A program made the position numbers and the translations under genes. From positions 1-64,000 of the forward strand of contig CALFER010000098.1 in NCBI GenBank assembly GCA_937951895.1: DNA of 64,000 nucleotides, given 5' to 3'. Every line of letters starts with the position of its first letter. Within the stretch, counting starts at the first letter, position 1. Origin of the DNA: an uncultured bacterium. Its GTDB lineage: Bacteria; CSSED10-310; CALFER01. Under the pieces are notes generated by a model. The model was not told where the DNA came from, searched no databases, and saw only the letters and a program-made list of their open reading frames with translations. Positions 43,022 to 51,748 of this stretch are shown piece by piece.

Positions 43022-44182
43022 TCAGATTCCGATCACGAGACTGGTGTTGTTGCCGCCGAACGCGAATGAGTTCTTCACGACACGACGCACGCTCTGTCTG
43101 AGGTGCTCGGTCAGGAGTCGGATGCGGATTCCCGGATCCTGACGGCTCATCCCATGGTTGGCGAACACCGTTCCATGCAGTAATGACAGAATGCACGCGG
43201 CGATTTCGATCGCGGCGGCTGCTCCGAGCAGATGTCCGGTGTAGCCTTTCGTCGAACTGCAGGGTGTTTCATCTCCGAACACCTGGTATACAGCCCTGGC
43301 TTCCGCCATGTCGTTCAGCGGCGTGCCGGTGCCGTGAAGATTGATCGCGTCGATGTCTCCGGGGACCAGACCGGCGTCCTCCAGAGCGCGTTGCATCGCG
43401 AGTTTTGCCCCGAGTCCTTCCGGGTCCGGGGCGGTCATGTGATACCCGTCGGAACTCGCGCCCATTCCCAGCAGCCGGGCGATCCCGGGATAATCGGCCA
43501 GAGGCTTCGATGACAGGATGAAAAAAGCGGCTCCTTCACCGAGATTCAACCCTTTACGATCTGCATCGAATGGTTTGCAGTAATCGGGATCCACGATCTG
43601 CAGCGACTGAAAACCATGATAGGTGGTCAGACAGAGAGAATCGACCGCGCCGGTCACCACAGCGTCGCAGGTTCCGGAATGAATCAACCGGGCCGCGCTC
43701 ATGATCGCATTGGATCCGGAGGAACAGGCGGTCGAAACCGAGAATGCTGGGCCCTGAAGCGACGAGAGGCGCTTGAGCAACCGGGACACACATCCGAACG
43801 TGTGCAGATGGTGGTAATCGAAGTCGAAACGGCCATCATTCTGCCAGGACTCCTCGACGGACCGGTTCCCCGATGCGCTGGTGCCGCAGACAACTCCCAC
43901 GCGATCCGCTCCGAACGCCTCAACAACCGCCCGGATCGATGCATCGAGTGGTCTGAGACACGCATAAGCGATCCGATGACAGCGGGAATGGAATCGATCC
44001 AGTGGAGGCGGTGGTGCCGGAAGCGCAAATGGGATTTCGCCGAGAGGCGATGAGGTTGACGGCACGATCGAACTGGCATACGACAGACCGGGACGACGAT
44101 CGATCAGGTTCTGAAACAGCGTGTCGCGATCGGGACCGAGCGCAGAGACAGCGGAGAAATCGAGGAAATGAAGTGGATTCAT
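43022..44182 (-). CDS. Beta-ketoacyl-ACP synthase (FabF-like)
   Basis: A 386-residue condensing enzyme with the complete triad C153 (STACSSGSNA), H283 (NLHGTGTPLNDM) and H317 (GYTGHLLGAA), and a C-terminal NSFAFGGNNTSLVIG. It elongates acyl chains by Claisen condensation with malonyl-ACP. ATG 44182 marks the family-like start (MNPLHFLDFSAVSALG); the frame continues into the neighbouring gene. It opens the biosynthetic arm and probably pairs with the chain-length factor downstream. Confidence 0.9.
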   Translation of the reverse strand: MNPLHFLDFSAVSALGPDRDTLFQNLIDRRPGLSYASSIVPSTSSPLGEIPFALPAPPPPLDRFHSRCHRIAYACLRPLDASIRAVVEAFGADRVGVVCGTSASGNRSVEESWQNDGRFDFDYHHLHTFGCVSRLLKRLSSLQGPAFSVSTACSSGSNAIMSAARLIHSGTCDAVVTGAVDSLCLTTYHGFQSLQIVDPDYCKPFDADRKGLNLGEGAAFFILSSKPLADYPGIARLLGMGASSDGYHMTAPDPEGLGAKLAMQRALEDAGLVPGDIDAINLHGTGTPLNDMAEARAVYQVFGDETPCSSTKGYTGHLLGAAAAIEIAACILSLLHGTVFANHGMSRQDPGIRIRLLTEHLRQSVRRVVKNSFAFGGNNTSLVIGI

Positions 44183-44201
44183 CGATCGTGGTTGTATCTC
44201 G

Positions 44202-46373
44202 TCATTGAGGCGAACACAAGCCGAGTCTGGAGAAGGCGAGCACTTTGTAGTTGCCTGAGGGCAAGCCGGAAAGAGAATAACTGGTAGTGACGGCGATCCG
44301 GTTTCGAGGCGTCGGCTGGAAGTCGTTTGTATCACCCCGGTAAACCTCGAATCGATCGAATTCACCCCATACGCTCCAGGTTGCCTCCGGTCTCGAAGGC
44401 CAGATAACCGGATTCCAGCTCAGAGTTCCGTTCGAGAACTGAACGTCCCTCACGGGAGGCGGAACATAGTCGATCCAGGTTGCATTGGTGAACGGCTGAT
44501 CGAAACGTCGATGGACGGTGCCTGGCCAGGTCTGTGAGAAAAACTGATTGAAGGCGTATTCGAAGGGCGTGTCGATCAACTGGTAATCCCCTTCCCACGA
44601 TTCCACGAGTTCGAGCGGACAGACGATGTGCGCGCGATACTGATACACCAGTTCGAGGGCGCGGAAGAAGAAAGCGGTGTCTTCATCCATGAAAGGCGCA
44701 GGATGATACTCGAAGATGCCCCAGTCGGGTGACAGATCCTGCGTGACACTGAACAGCGACTCCTGCTGCGTGGTGTCGAAAAACATCGTGTACCCGATAC
44801 GGCTGTATGGATTCCAACTCGTCCAGAAGGGAGATGCCGATCCGAGATGACGGATCCAGTTGCCGAGATAATCCGCCGGTATCTGATGGGTGTAGATCAT
44901 CGATTGCGGAATGCCGCTTTCCTGATACCATTGCGAATTCTCGGTGACATAATGATGAATCAGGACCTGTCGGAATCCGTATGTCGTCGGGCTGAAATAA
45001 CCGTCCCAGATCCCCTGGAAACGCTCATTTCCCCCGACCAGTTCATTGTTGACCATTCGCGGTGCATCGAATCCACCCGAGAGAAAGCCGGTCTGACCCG
45101 TTCCCGGCACCGGGTCGGCCGACAACGGCAGAGCACCAGGATACAGGTCCGGATCCCAATACTGCAGGTTCCAGGTCGAAAAGGCGGTTCCGAAATACTC
45201 GTTGAAACTCGGTCCGGAACCGCTGTGGACGGCCGGTGACGGATCATTCGAAAAATCCATATTGTCGATCAGACTCCGGGGAACACCCTCATTCGCGTAG
45301 ATTCCGGCCGTATCCGAATAGGGTCCCGAATGACGAAGCCAATCGCGGAATTCAGCGATCGCGAAAGGAGAATAATCCGCATAATGGAGTTCCTCATTAT
45401 ACGCGCGTCGCATCTCGACTTCGATCGGGCCGTTGATGAATACAAGCGTATCGGGAAAAGAGGTCTTGGCGCTGAGAACACCTTCGGCGGAGTGCTCGAT
45501 CAAGGATCGGCGGGCATCCCGCAGGGACGTCGCGTACCGGGATGGCGTGATCGCTTCCAGATCCCCGTTTCCCGAATCCATGAATATCTCACCGTTCGAC
45601 TCCCATTGGTTGTTCCGTCGATCCTGCCGGCGGATGGAATCGAGCAATCCCGTGACGTGATGATTGGTGAATCCGACATGTAATCCGAGTGCGAGCTGTG
45701 CGGCATGGGCCTTTTCGGCGGCCATCTGAGCATTGGTGCTGGGATCGAGAGTATCGATGAAGTGCAGCATGCTGATCCCGTGTCGCATGTAGGGTCCCTT
45801 CAAGGGGAAATGCGCATGAATCAGATTGGCAAAGTCCTGATAGAGATCCACGGGAGCTCCGGGGCCGATGCTCTTCTCACCCGGCATGAGATGAAACGTG
45901 TTGTCGGCATCAGGTGTCGGAAGTTCCGGCCAGGTCCCCTGCAGCAGAATCGGAACGATCTCGACATTCGATGCAAGGTCATAGGTTCCCGGTTGCGTGC
46001 AGGCACTGTACAAAGTTGCGACGACATGGGGCAGACCCGGAGGAAGCGTGATCAGAGGGATGATACTGACGGTTTTTCCCTCGGAATCGGGCACGGAGAC
46101 CCGCTCAAACTGGGCGTCCGTGGTCCAGGACGGGTAAAAATAGTACGATCCTTCGATTTCGATGGCCAGATACAGGTCGACCGGACCGGGGTATCCACTG
46201 AGATCGGCTTCGATCGAGAATGGATCGTTGTCTTCATGGAAGAATCGGTTCGGAACGATTGTGAGCTGAACATCCGCAGCCATGCAAAGCGGAACGGTAG
46301 TGAGGAACAGACCGATCAGCGCAATGCCGATCGGGATCGTTTTTTTCGTGACCCTGGTACGTCGATTGAACAT
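44202..46373 (-). CDS. Large secreted protein, possible glycoside hydrolase
   Basis: A 723-residue exported protein with signal peptide IGIALIGLFLTTVPLCMAA. An N-terminal beta domain (~30-145) has a PPGLPHVVATLYSA motif typical of secreted beta-sandwich modules. A large central region (~150-640) is rich in Trp, Tyr and His, with segments such as VFINGPIEVEMRRAYNEEL and WNLQYWDPDLYPG that could belong to a TIM-barrel hydrolase. A C-terminal fibronectin-III-like module (DVQFSNGTLSWNPVIW, SYSLSGLPSGNYKV) ends it. Catalytic residues cannot be named. GGGAGG lies 10 nt before the ATG. Confidence 0.65.
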   Translation of the reverse strand: MFNRRTRVTKKTIPIGIALIGLFLTTVPLCMAADVQLTIVPNRFFHEDNDPFSIEADLSGYPGPVDLYLAIEIEGSYYFYPSWTTDAQFERVSVPDSEGKTVSIIPLITLPPGLPHVVATLYSACTQPGTYDLASNVEIVPILLQGTWPELPTPDADNTFHLMPGEKSIGPGAPVDLYQDFANLIHAHFPLKGPYMRHGISMLHFIDTLDPSTNAQMAAEKAHAAQLALGLHVGFTNHHVTGLLDSIRRQDRRNNQWESNGEIFMDSGNGDLEAITPSRYATSLRDARRSLIEHSAEGVLSAKTSFPDTLVFINGPIEVEMRRAYNEELHYADYSPFAIAEFRDWLRHSGPYSDTAGIYANEGVPRSLIDNMDFSNDPSPAVHSGSGPSFNEYFGTAFSTWNLQYWDPDLYPGALPLSADPVPGTGQTGFLSGGFDAPRMVNNELVGGNERFQGIWDGYFSPTTYGFRQVLIHHYVTENSQWYQESGIPQSMIYTHQIPADYLGNWIRHLGSASPFWTSWNPYSRIGYTMFFDTTQQESLFSVTQDLSPDWGIFEYHPAPFMDEDTAFFFRALELVYQYRAHIVCPLELVESWEGDYQLIDTPFEYAFNQFFSQTWPGTVHRRFDQPFTNATWIDYVPPPVRDVQFSNGTLSWNPVIWPSRPEATWSVWGEFDRFEVYRGDTNDFQPTPRNRIAVTTSYSLSGLPSGNYKVLAFSRLGLCSPQ

Positions 46374-46543
46374 GGATTCAAGCCTCCCGGTGAGTATTAT
46401 GCCCTATGAAAGGAGCATCCACCAAACGAAATTGATGCAATTGATGTTCCAGAATAGAAAAAACTTGATCCCACGAGGCTTCAACTGCTATCAAGTGCGT
46501 GTCAACCGGTTGATTCGAATCGCATGCTCTGGAAGGAATGATC

Positions 46544-47440
46544 ATGAATCTTGCGCTTGTCACATCGCTCGTTGAAGCCATGCGTCCACGCCAGTGGTCC
46601 AAAAATGTCGTCATCTTCGCCGGCGTCCTGTTCTCTCTGCAGGTGCTCCAGCCCATCCCGCTGATGCGTTCCGCCCTCGCATTCATCTTCTTCTGCCTCG
46701 TATCCGGATGCGTCTATATTCTCAATGACGTCAGCGACTATGAACGGGATCTGGTTCATCCGGAAAAACGCAAGCGTCCCATCGCGTCCGGACGATTGCC
46801 ACGACGCTTTGCCGCCATTTTCGCCACCGTTCTGATCATCGTCGTCGCCGGTGCATCCATCCGTCTGTCGCCTTCGTTCGGTGCGATCGCACTCTTCTAC
46901 TTCTTCATGAATCTCGGATACTCGTTCTATCTGAAAAACATCGTGATCCTCGATGTCCTGATCATCGCACTCGGTTTCGTCCTCCGTGCGGTCGCCGGAG
47001 CGCTCGTGATCCATGTCCAGATCTCGGAATGGCTCCTGGTCTGCACCTTTTTCCTCGCCCTGTTTCTTGCTCTGTGTAAACGTCGTCACGAATTGCGGCT
47101 GATCGAGGACAAGGCGGCGAATCATCGAGCTGTTCTGCAGGATTACTCCGCTCATCTCGTGGATCAGATGATCGCGGTCGCTACCGCGAGTGCCCTGATG
47201 TCTTACGCACTGTATACGATATCCGAAAACGTCGAGCAGAAGTTCCATACGGACAAATTGATCTTCACGATCCCGTTCGTTCTCTTCGCCATCTTCCGAT
47301 ATCTCTATCTCGTCCATAATCAGAATCTGGGCGGCAGTCCCGAAAAAGTATTCATCCAGGACCGCGGGATGCTGATCGATATCATCCTCTGGGTCCTGAC
47401 CGTTTTCATCATCCTGTATCTCGCTCCGATACTCTCCTGA
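46544..47440 (+). CDS. UbiA-family decaprenyl-phosphate phosphoribosyltransferase
   Basis: A 298-residue, about nine-helix prenyltransferase-fold protein of the DPPR synthase type. RPRQWSKNVVIFAGVLFS opens the protein, the first Asp-rich loop is NDVSDYERDLVHPEKRKRP, and the second Asp-rich region is after KLIFTIPFVLF. It would attach phosphoribose to polyprenyl phosphate, a lipid-linked pentose donor. No DprE1/DprE2 genes follow here. AAGGA 7 nt before ATG 46544 decides the start over ATG 46538. Confidence 0.88.
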   Translation: MNLALVTSLVEAMRPRQWSKNVVIFAGVLFSLQVLQPIPLMRSALAFIFFCLVSGCVYILNDVSDYERDLVHPEKRKRPIASGRLPRRFAAIFATVLIIVVAGASIRLSPSFGAIALFYFFMNLGYSFYLKNIVILDVLIIALGFVLRAVAGALVIHVQISEWLLVCTFFLALFLALCKRRHELRLIEDKAANHRAVLQDYSAHLVDQMIAVATASALMSYALYTISENVEQKFHTDKLIFTIPFVLFAIFRYLYLVHNQNLGGSPEKVFIQDRGMLIDIILWVLTVFIILYLAPILS

Positions 47441-47478
47441 TGATTCACCCGACGCGATCGCTCACTCCTCGTTGAGGC

Positions 47479-47512
47479 AAAAAAAAACACGGGAAACGAG
47501 ATCCCGTGTTTT
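47479..47512 (-). terminator. Rho-independent terminator of the TolB-like gene
   Basis: A perfect 11-bp stem, AAAACACGGGA with TCCCGTGTTTT, around a 7-nt loop. On the minus strand it is followed by nine Us, fitting termination of the TolB-like gene that ends at 47529. It may act weakly for the convergent UbiA gene. Confidence 0.9.
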
Positions 47513-47528
47513 GAGTGTCGGATTTCGA

Positions 47529-48824
47529 TCAGTACTGCAGATATCCCTCGCCCCATGAAATACGGCTGACTGCCGGGATCGGAATCAATCCGTCCTTCAT
47601 CGGTTCGATCTCGAGAGGCGCGTAATTTCTGGTGAGATCCATGGAATAGAGCCGATACTGGGTATCATTGGATTTCTTGCCGAGGAAGATGATGTTGTTG
47701 CCGTTGGGCGACATGTCGACAGCGCGAACGTCCATTCCATCCATCTGTTCAGAAAGCAGGAAATCCTGCTGGTCTTCGCCGTTCGGGGAGATGGTATGGA
47801 TTCCTTTGCTGGTGGCGAAGACGATCCGGAGATTGTCTTTGGACCAGGCCGCATCCCGAATCGAATCATCCTTGATCGATGTCAGTTCCACATACTCTTC
47901 AAAGTTTTCGGTGACGATCAAGCGGGAAATTCCATCCTTGCCGGGTTTCTTGAGGAAGGCGACAACCGATTTTCCATTCGGATCGAAACTTCCGACCGTG
48001 TCAAAATCCGGAATATTGAAGTAGGCGTTGATGGTGCGACCTGAGAGATCGACTTTCTGGAACGCGTCTCCCTTGCGAATCAGAATGGTCGTGCCGTCCG
48101 GCGAGAATCGCGGTTCGGATGCGACGGGATTGTCCAGCAGTTTCTGGGCTCGGCGTCCATCAATATCCGACAGATAGAGATATCCGACATGTTCGCCGGC
48201 CTTCTGGATCTTGATGTATGCAATGCGTTTTCCATCGGGAGAGATGCTGGGATCCGTCGCCATATCGGCAATCTTGCGCAGTTTGCTGCCGCCGGCATTC
48301 ATCACGAAGACATCCGATCCGGACCCGAATGCGATAATCCCGATTTCGCTGCGGAGTTCACGCCCGACCTGGGCAAAATTCGAAGCTGGAAAATTCTGGA
48401 TCAGTCGCTTGTTGATCTTCAGGGCTTCGATGAACTTGCCCTCGGCTGCAATCTGACTGGCCCACTCATACAGATACTCCGGCTCAATGTCCTCAACTTT
48501 CATCGCAACCTTGGTGTCACCATATTCATCGATGATCTTCTGCAACAGCTCGACACCCTTATCCCAGTGTTTCAGCTGCTTCTCGTTTTCCGCTATCTGG
48601 AAATAGCAATCGGCGATTTCCTCGCGAATAATGGGGATGCGTTTGGATTGAGGAAACTGCTTGATGAAATCTTCAAAATGCTTGATTGCATCACCGTGAT
48701 TCGATGTCGATTTCAGTTGCATGGCTTTCCTGAGATTCTCGGAGTTTTCACAACCGATCAACATCATCATGCAAATCGCCGTCAGACTCATTAATAGTAA
48801 ACGAATGGATTTCGGTCTTGGCAT
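47529..48824 (-). CDS. Lipoprotein with TPR and TolB-like propeller repeats
   Basis: A 431-residue lipoprotein (lipobox MMLIGC). Residues ~30-160 form TPR-like helices (HGDAIKHFEDFIKQFPQSKR, KGVELLQKIIDEY). The rest has repeated PD40-type strands of a TolB-like beta-propeller (DPSISPDGKRIAYI, EPRFSPDGTTILIR, VDMSPNGNNIIFLG). It is likely on the periplasmic face of an envelope membrane, in protein-protein contacts or envelope maintenance. AAGGGG lies before the ATG. Single-gene transcript, ended by the terminator at 47479-47512. Confidence 0.8.
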   Translation of the reverse strand: MPRPKSIRLLLMSLTAICMMMLIGCENSENLRKAMQLKSTSNHGDAIKHFEDFIKQFPQSKRIPIIREEIADCYFQIAENEKQLKHWDKGVELLQKIIDEYGDTKVAMKVEDIEPEYLYEWASQIAAEGKFIEALKINKRLIQNFPASNFAQVGRELRSEIGIIAFGSGSDVFVMNAGGSKLRKIADMATDPSISPDGKRIAYIKIQKAGEHVGYLYLSDIDGRRAQKLLDNPVASEPRFSPDGTTILIRKGDAFQKVDLSGRTINAYFNIPDFDTVGSFDPNGKSVVAFLKKPGKDGISRLIVTENFEEYVELTSIKDDSIRDAAWSKDNLRIVFATSKGIHTISPNGEDQQDFLLSEQMDGMDVRAVDMSPNGNNIIFLGKKSNDTQYRLYSMDLTRNYAPLEIEPMKDGLIPIPAVSRISWGEGYLQY

Positions 48825-49023
48825 ATCAATCCCCTTCCTTGATTGGCATGATCACACCATCAGAACCGCCGCCATTATACACATCCCGAAGTTGATTCGC
48901 CATAGTCTTCCGGTGAGATGATTCGCGGCAACCTCCGGGGTTTTCTCCGGCCGGATCTGACGCATGAACCCATGAGATCCAGTCGGTGAGATCCCGGCGG
49001 AAATGTGTTAATATGCGCCTTCG

Positions 49024-50712
49024 ATGAACCATTCCGCAGACTCACAGAAGATTGTTTCATCTGCATGCCGTCTGGCTATCTTTGCCGGTCTGGCACTCCG
49101 AGTGCTGTTCCCGCTCGCGGATCCGCCCAGCGATCTCTCATGGAGCGGCGGTTACTTCGCCGATGAAGGATTCTGGGTACACGATGCCCGAAACATCGCG
49201 CTGTTCGGAGCCGCCGGAATCGATGAATGGCAGAATCGTTTCGTGTCTCCTCCCAGTCATTTCCTGTCCACAATCATGTTCGCGATCTTCAGACCCGGTC
49301 TCCTTTCGGTTCGCCTGTCGGCTCAGATGCTGTCTCTGCTGTCGGTTCTGCTTCTATGGGTTGCACTTCGGAAAACTGCGTGGGGCGAAGCGGCTGTCGG
49401 ACTCTTCGCCGCTTCCTGTCTGTTGAGCGCCTATCAGCGGATCGCCATACTCGAAAACTATGTCATCCCCATCGTGATCATGATCCTTCTGCTCAACTCC
49501 AATCCGGATCGCCGTCGATCCACCACACTTGATTTCTCTCTTGGTCTTCTTTCAGCCCTTGCATACTTCACCAAAGGTACTCAACTGTTTCTCATTCCGG
49601 CCGTTCTCGTCACGACAGTTCTTCAAAGCCCTTCTATTCGCGATGCGGTCCGTCGCGTGACCGCCCAAATCTGCGGAATTCTCGCGCCGACGGCCTGTTA
49701 TTACTGTTTCATCTTTCATCCCCATCAGAATCTGATTCGCCAGTATCAGGGTTTCTATGCATCGCAGCACGGTGAAACCGTAGCTGATTTCATCGGCAAT
49801 CTCGCCACGCAGCCGTTCATGTTTTATTTCAACCGGATCGCCCTCGTTTTCAGCCTCTCCTGGCTTGCGCTCGGCGAAACTGTTCTGAACGTGCATCGAT
49901 TCCGGATCCATTTCCGGAAAATCCCGCCGATGATTCAGTTCTGTCTGATCTGGTCGGCATTCGGACTTCTGAGCCTTGCACCGTTGCGATATCGGCCTCT
50001 CCGGTATTACGTTCCCATCCTGATTCCGATGGTCTGTATCGCGGCCTGGCGGTTGCATGCGCTTCTGACGGACCGTGACATCGGGACTCCTGCCGCAATG
50101 CACGCAAATCGCGTCCTGCTCGCTGTCTGGATGAGTATTCCCCTGATGGCCAATGCGGCACCTGTCATCGATCATCTGCTGTTCCGGGATCGCCTGATCG
50201 GTATTTTCACGCTTCCCGGTTACGCGTTGCCATCGTCCATCTGGCTGTCCTCCCTGTCGGTTCTGCTGATTCTATCGACACTCGGCGGGATCCCCAGGAA
50301 GCTTATGATCCCGCTGCTTTCCGCCTCGCTGGCAGCCACTTTCATCCTGGATCTGGGGCACACCTCCTTGTGGCATGTCAGGCGGCAGTATTCCATTCTG
50401 GATGCCGCTGAGGACATTGCCAGGCGGTTGCCTCCCGGATCGGTCGTCGGAGGTCAGTGGGCCCCTGAACTATGTCTCGAATCGTCACTGGCTGCCGTTC
50501 CGATTTGGAGAGGGTTCGTGAATTGGGATCGGCCATTTGCGCGTTTCGGGATCACGCATATGCTGTCATGGGTTTACCCTCTCGGAAACGAACTCGAACA
50601 CCAGCGCAACTGGTTCCCCGACGAAATGAAGGATGCCGTCGAACTCACACGCTATTCGATCAAGGGAACTCCGGTGGTTCTCTGGGAGATCGCTCGTGAT
50701 CCCACACGGTGA
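49024..50712 (+). CDS. GT-C glycosyltransferase (GT39/ArnT-like)
   Basis: A 562-residue membrane protein with about eleven helices. The first periplasmic loop has GGYFADEGFWVHDARN, with the Asp-Glu pair of GT-C enzymes that use polyprenyl-phosphate sugars. A soluble C-terminal portion (~400-562) follows. It would transfer a sugar to lipid, glycan or protein outside the cytoplasm. A GT2 gene starts 8 bp after its stop, suggesting a two-gene glycan operon. The UbiA-type gene nearby might supply a lipid-linked pentose (inference). Confidence 0.8.
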   Translation: MNHSADSQKIVSSACRLAIFAGLALRVLFPLADPPSDLSWSGGYFADEGFWVHDARNIALFGAAGIDEWQNRFVSPPSHFLSTIMFAIFRPGLLSVRLSAQMLSLLSVLLLWVALRKTAWGEAAVGLFAASCLLSAYQRIAILENYVIPIVIMILLLNSNPDRRRSTTLDFSLGLLSALAYFTKGTQLFLIPAVLVTTVLQSPSIRDAVRRVTAQICGILAPTACYYCFIFHPHQNLIRQYQGFYASQHGETVADFIGNLATQPFMFYFNRIALVFSLSWLALGETVLNVHRFRIHFRKIPPMIQFCLIWSAFGLLSLAPLRYRPLRYYVPILIPMVCIAAWRLHALLTDRDIGTPAAMHANRVLLAVWMSIPLMANAAPVIDHLLFRDRLIGIFTLPGYALPSSIWLSSLSVLLILSTLGGIPRKLMIPLLSASLAATFILDLGHTSLWHVRRQYSILDAAEDIARRLPPGSVVGGQWAPELCLESSLAAVPIWRGFVNWDRPFARFGITHMLSWVYPLGNELEHQRNWFPDEMKDAVELTRYSIKGTPVVLWEIARDPTR

Positions 50713-50719
50713 GCCGTTG

Positions 50720-51748
50720 ATGCGCTCCCGATCGATCGAACAACCTGTCGATGTCTCGATTCTGATCGTCTCGTATAACGCCGGATCCGATCTCGAACAG
50801 ATCTTGGCTGTGCTGTGCGAGATTCCGGAGCAACAGCGCCGGGAAACAATCGTCGTTGACAATGCTTCGCAAGTTGACACTCAGACCGTTCTCGATCGAT
50901 ATGCAGGGCAAATCCGATTGATCCGGAATCGTGTGAATCGCGGGTTTGCATCTGCCGTCAACCAGGCATTCGAAGCATCCTCGGGTAGATACCTGCTGCT
51001 GTTGAATCCGGATACAGTCATCCATCGAGACGTCCTCGATCGATTGGTCGAGTATCTTGATCAAAACCCCTCTACCGGGGCCGTCGCACCGTCTCTGATC
51101 TATCCTGACGGGCGGATACAGCCCAGCCGGGGCAGTTTTCCGAACCTGCTGCGAACCGCAGCGGCCGTTTTCGGCGTCAAGCGCTGGATGCCGCGCGACG
51201 AATGGATTCACCGGCGTGCCGGACGATGGCTCGGACATCTCTTTCGCCAGTATTCCGCTCCCTGCTCTGTCGAGATCGTGGACTACACCACCGGAGCATG
51301 CGTGTTGATCCGCCGATCGGTCTTCGAGCGGCTCGGCGGACTGGATGAGCGTTTTTTTCTGTATTATGAGGAAATTGATCTGGCGTTGAGGATGCGGCAT
51401 GCGGGGGATACCTGGGTGTTTCTGGGCGATCTGAAAGTCATGCACTCCGTCGCGGCGGCTTCCGGACAGGCTCCATTGCGGCCTTATTACGAGCGGGCGA
51501 GGAGTCTCATGCTCTTCTACCGGAAGCACAAACCGGCCTGGCAATGCCTCGTGGTGTATCTCATGCTCGCAGGCCGTTCACTCCTCCAACTGATCAGCCT
51601 GGCACTTTGCGGACGGTTTCGCATCGACCCGACAAAGAAGAAGGCCGAAGAGAAGGCGACGATCGCTTCCATCTTCGGCCTGTTACGATTGCTGTTCCGG
51701 TCGGATCAGAATCAATCCGGGAGTCGGTCAGAGGATCACTCGGGGTAA
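50720..51748 (+). CDS. GT2 family glycosyltransferase (rhamnosyltransferase-like)
   Basis: A 342-residue GT-A enzyme: VDVSILIVSYNAGSDLEQ at the start, ETIVVDNAS, NRVNRGFASAVNQA, the LLLLNPDTVIH metal-binding Asp, then GACVLIRRSVFERLGGLDE and FFLYYEEIDLALRMRHAG (ED-type base). The C-terminal ~60 residues include a membrane-associating helix pair. Similar proteins transfer rhamnose or other sugars in surface glycan synthesis. ATG 50720 follows the GT-C stop; longer frames overlap that gene. Its 3' end overlaps the convergent gcvPB gene by 13 bp. Confidence 0.85.
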   Translation: MRSRSIEQPVDVSILIVSYNAGSDLEQILAVLCEIPEQQRRETIVVDNASQVDTQTVLDRYAGQIRLIRNRVNRGFASAVNQAFEASSGRYLLLLNPDTVIHRDVLDRLVEYLDQNPSTGAVAPSLIYPDGRIQPSRGSFPNLLRTAAAVFGVKRWMPRDEWIHRRAGRWLGHLFRQYSAPCSVEIVDYTTGACVLIRRSVFERLGGLDERFFLYYEEIDLALRMRHAGDTWVFLGDLKVMHSVAAASGQAPLRPYYERARSLMLFYRKHKPAWQCLVVYLMLAGRSLLQLISLALCGRFRIDPTKKKAEEKATIASIFGLLRLLFRSDQNQSGSRSEDHSG

